Below, one piece after another: positions 60,950 through 64,000 of a stretch of DNA of 64,000 nt. How positions within the stretch are numbered: position 1 is the stretch's first letter; each line of letters starts with the position of its first letter. The stretch covers positions 13,791,595-13,855,594 of the forward strand of contig CM012953.1 in NCBI GenBank assembly GCA_000181795.3, written 5' to 3'. This DNA comes from Trichinella spiralis. Its lineage: Eukaryota > Nematoda > Enoplea > Trichinellida > Trichinellidae. The notes beneath the pieces were generated by a model. It was not told the origin of the DNA. It worked only from the letters and a program-made list of their open reading frames with translations, and ran no database searches. The translations under genes were made by a program, and so were the position numbers.

Positions 60950-63900
60950 ATGGATCTTTCAGTAAAGCAGTTCATCCAGCGAGAAGTGTTTGAAGAAATT
61001 GACGAGCGAATAATCACTTTCATCAGTGTATTTAGCTCGTCAAAGAAGAAGAAGCGGTCTTTTCTTTGTGTCACCAGTAAGCTGTTTGAATGTTTAATAA
61101 TAAATTGCATTTGTTCATTTTGTTTCAGTTTCTTATTTTCATCCCGTCACTCTTCGTTTACACGAACTACGTATGAGTGACAAGGGAAAACAGTTGACCA
61201 TGCTCCACTCGTGGCTTTTTAAGGAAATCAAGTTAATCGACGGTATCAACCCCAGAAAAGTATCTTTCTTATTCATTTTGACATGATGCTTGTTTTGTTT
61301 GAAAATAATTTCAATTTAGAGTATTCCAGAGCTAGAAATAACAACTGATAAAACTTATCGGTGGGAAATTTGTAATGTCAATGAAAAAGAAAGTTTTATC
61401 CGTCAAATGTGGAAAGTATGCAATGGAAGCGAAATATTCTTGCATTGCGTATCAGTGTTTCTATTTTTTAAGGTGTGCCATCGGCATTTAGCTTCACATA
61501 AACCAGAATTTGTAAACATTTCAATTCCCGTAGAAGAGATGGGTAAAAAAGAACATATGTTATTATATTAGTAATGGTTTGAATGTGCATAATTCATACT
61601 GCTTTATTTTTTCTCAGCAACGTCATAATTTACTGTATAATTTTTTTAATATGTGAAATTATGACTGTTTTTTTGTTGATAATACAGTAGAAGCTGATAT
61701 TTCAATATTAACTTTTGTAATTTAAATAACTGTTATATACCTATTAAAGGATTTGCAGAATATTTTAATTATATAAATGAATAATTAATCGAGAGTATGA
61801 ATTTAAGGCTATACAATGGCTTTTTTCGATTGTTTTTAATTTTAATTACTGTAAATATTATTAATAATTGTAAAAAATTATTCAGAATGTCGTATAAGTC
61901 AAGAATCAGAATCTTTTGCTGGTACGACTTCAAATTTGGACAACAAAGAAGAGTTTCATACAATTTCACCATTGGAAGAAAATGATTTTAAAAATCTTCT
62001 CAGCAAGTACAATATGAGCATTGCTGATGCGCAGAGTTTTTCTGATAAATTGCATCAACAGCTGTCCATCTTAGACAAAGCAAGCATTTCTTATTCTAGA
62101 TATTTTATTATCGCAATTTAAAGATGGAAAATTTATTTTTCAGACTAACATGCAAGCGATTGTTGGCAGTGAGAGACAAATTGCCGAATTGTTGAATCAA
62201 CTTGATCTTTTATTGAGTGATTCAATAAAAATTGAAGAAACACTGGACACTTATGACCGGCTTTTAGCGGTATGTTTAGTTAAATATAATTTGATTTATA
62301 ATTTTCTGAATTAATTTGCAGCATGTCCAACAAGGTGTGGAAATGATGGAAGAAAAAGATATGCTTTTTAACGTTTATTCAACGAATCGTATACGCTTGA
62401 TGGATGAGTTGACAAATTTTTTGGTTGGACAAGCTTATTTGAATTCAAAATTTTTCATTTTACATTATTAGTTAATTAATGAATTGTAGACGTGCTTGGA
62501 TTTGAGCAATGCAGATTTTTCTGTACTCAGTGCTTGTAATCTTTCGGATCCTAAGAAAATTTTGGAATGCACACGCGCCGCGATGAACCTGCAGAAGTGC
62601 ATTGATGCCGTCGTGAGTCCAGGTGGAATATTACAATTTTTACAGTATTACCATTGTTTGTGAAATTTTATTGCAGGGATGGAGCAGATGGTTGCTTATC
62701 AAGAACAAATGCAACTTTTTACTCAACTACAAGAGAAATTCTCCGAACATTTTGTAGCTCATTTGACGGGCGTTTTTCGCGCCGTTGTATATGCTTCATC
62801 ATTTTGCATTGTTGTTTCGTTTTTTTAGTAGAATTCATTTTAAGGTGAATGAAGCTAAAAGTTTTCAAGATGAATTGACAATGCCAAAACACGATGTCAC
62901 TTATGGTCTTTTGAAGCCATTTTCAGAGCTGATTCTTTGGCTAAAAACATCCGTTCCAAGAGGCTATTTTATCATTCTAAAAGTGCGCTTACTGTAAATT
63001 CACTATTTTGCATTATTACAGTTGAATAATGTTCTGTTTTTTGTTTTCTAATTTAGCGATATGCAGATGTGAGGAGGGAAGTGAATCGTACAGAAATGGG
63101 AAAATTTGTTTCCGATTTGCAAGTGCGGATGTCGAAAATTTTCTGTTCCCAAAGCAACACTCGTAAATTTTCCATCATGAATTATGTTTAAGATAAAATA
63201 TATATATTTATTTAAATATCCGTTCAGCTAGTTCAGTTCAATCGACTGATTTGTTGAAAATGTTGAAGTCATATTCGTCGGTGAGCAGCACATTTCACGA
63301 AACGTTTCCAATATTCAGTATAAGCGCCAAGGAAAAGCAGGAAATGAACGAGGTAATTTTGATCGATAATTAACCAATTTTTTTTTTGAAATTTGGTTTT
63401 CTATTTATGAAAATATTTCAGGTTATAACGTTGGCGTTTAGCCGTATTGAAGAGGAAATTGCGATTGAAGAAAAATTTTGCTGTTGGTTTTTTCACATCA
63501 GCGGTCCTCACACTCTGCGGCCTAAGCACGTAAAAATGATATTCTTTTTTGCTTTCCATTTTTCACATTTCAATTAATCACCTATTGTTACTGCAGGTTG
63601 CCGAATTTCAACAGAACGAACAATATTTCCAAGGGTTATTATGAAAATTATTATTATTATTTTATCAGTTGTTAATTTGTTCGAAATTTCAGCTTCGATC
63701 CAAACGATTTGATCAGATCACTTTTGAGCAAAATATACAGCTCTGTGGATGAACTGTTTCAAAGTTTTTTAGATTATTTTGAAAGCAAAAATCCTTTGTG
63801 AGTGGAGGAAAAATATATTATTCATCCATTTTTTTAAAATTGATCACGGGTATATTTATTGTTCTCTTAGGTTGACAGTTTACCTTCTAAGTGCTTTAAC

Positions 63901-64000
63901 GGATCGTGCGTTGAGCAATGAGAACGGTTCATACGCTGCCAGTGTTACTGGAAAAATTATTGTCCATTTGAAAAGACGATTTGATTCTTTCATGGTTTTT
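60950..64000 (+). CDS. EXOC1: Exocyst complex component Sec3/EXOC1 (partial, 5' end)
   Basis: First 16 exons in phase: 60950-61076, 61129-61259, 61320-61415, 61473-61542, 61886-62079, 62144-62269, 62322-62423, 62490-62622, 62677-62786, 62845-62982, 63057-63162, 63228-63352, 63422-63529, 63597-63634, 63693-63797, and 63871 past the window edge. Sec3 is the landmark exocyst subunit that binds PI(4,5)P2 and Rho-family GTPases and tethers secretory vesicles. The PH-like domain lies at about 30-140 (KKKKRSFLCVT, KTYRWEICNVNEKESFIRQMW). A coiled-coil segment follows (AELLNQLDLLLSDS, HVQQGVEMMEEKDMLF), then the start of the helical Sec3 C-terminal region (LSDPKKILECTRAAMNLQKC, MEQMVAYQEQMQLFTQL). 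The intron after 62079 has a GC rather than a GT donor. The rest of the gene lies outside. Confidence 0.93.

Overview
The window is strongly AT-rich animal nuclear DNA. Genes are split into many short exons with GT-AG introns, often only 50-100 bp long, and the intergenic and UTR regions are long. The gene set (exocyst Sec3, GINS Sld5, Ykt6, SDHC, an RBM5/10-type splicing factor, an NK-class homeobox gene, a PP1 glycogen-targeting subunit, an arginine kinase and DM13/Skeletor proteins) indicates an invertebrate. Arginine kinase together with Skeletor-type DM13 proteins and compact AT-rich introns fits an ecdysozoan, most likely a nematode. That is inference; the sequence does not fix the species. 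Exon models below were built by hand from splice sites, reading phase and protein-family patterns. Individual boundaries could be off by a base or a few codons.

Left third (2.9-23.3 kb): a cluster of three DM13-domain genes. A 470-residue secreted protein lies on the minus strand (10 exons). A secreted paralogue of about 442 residues is divergent to it (7 exons). About 9 kb further on is a canonical Skeletor-like gene (12 exons, 553 residues) with two DM13 domains, a cupredoxin-like Skeletor core and a hydrophobic C-terminal tail. The first two share an odd design: their first DM13 domain is split by a large insert carrying a basic furin-type site.

Middle (25-38.5 kb): a two-exon NK-class homeobox gene; a decayed hAT/ZMYM1-like transposase relic with an internal duplication; an 18-exon RBM5/RBM10-type gene (859 residues) carrying a pogo/Tigger-like element in one intron; and a small two-LIM protein.

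Right half (39.8-64 kb): arginine kinase with an N-terminal membrane anchor (7 exons); convergent SDHC (6 exons); single-exon YKT6; SLD5, divergent from YKT6 across about 600 bp; a PP1 glycogen-targeting subunit with a spliced 5' UTR; a 10-kb non-coding stretch with a short MITE; and the first 16 exons of Sec3/EXOC1, running off the right edge.

The strongest candidate for something undescribed is the DM13 trio: a diverged, apparently proteolytically processed pair of secreted DM13 proteins beside a Skeletor gene. The other genes are housekeeping or developmental and not functionally linked to each other in any evident way.
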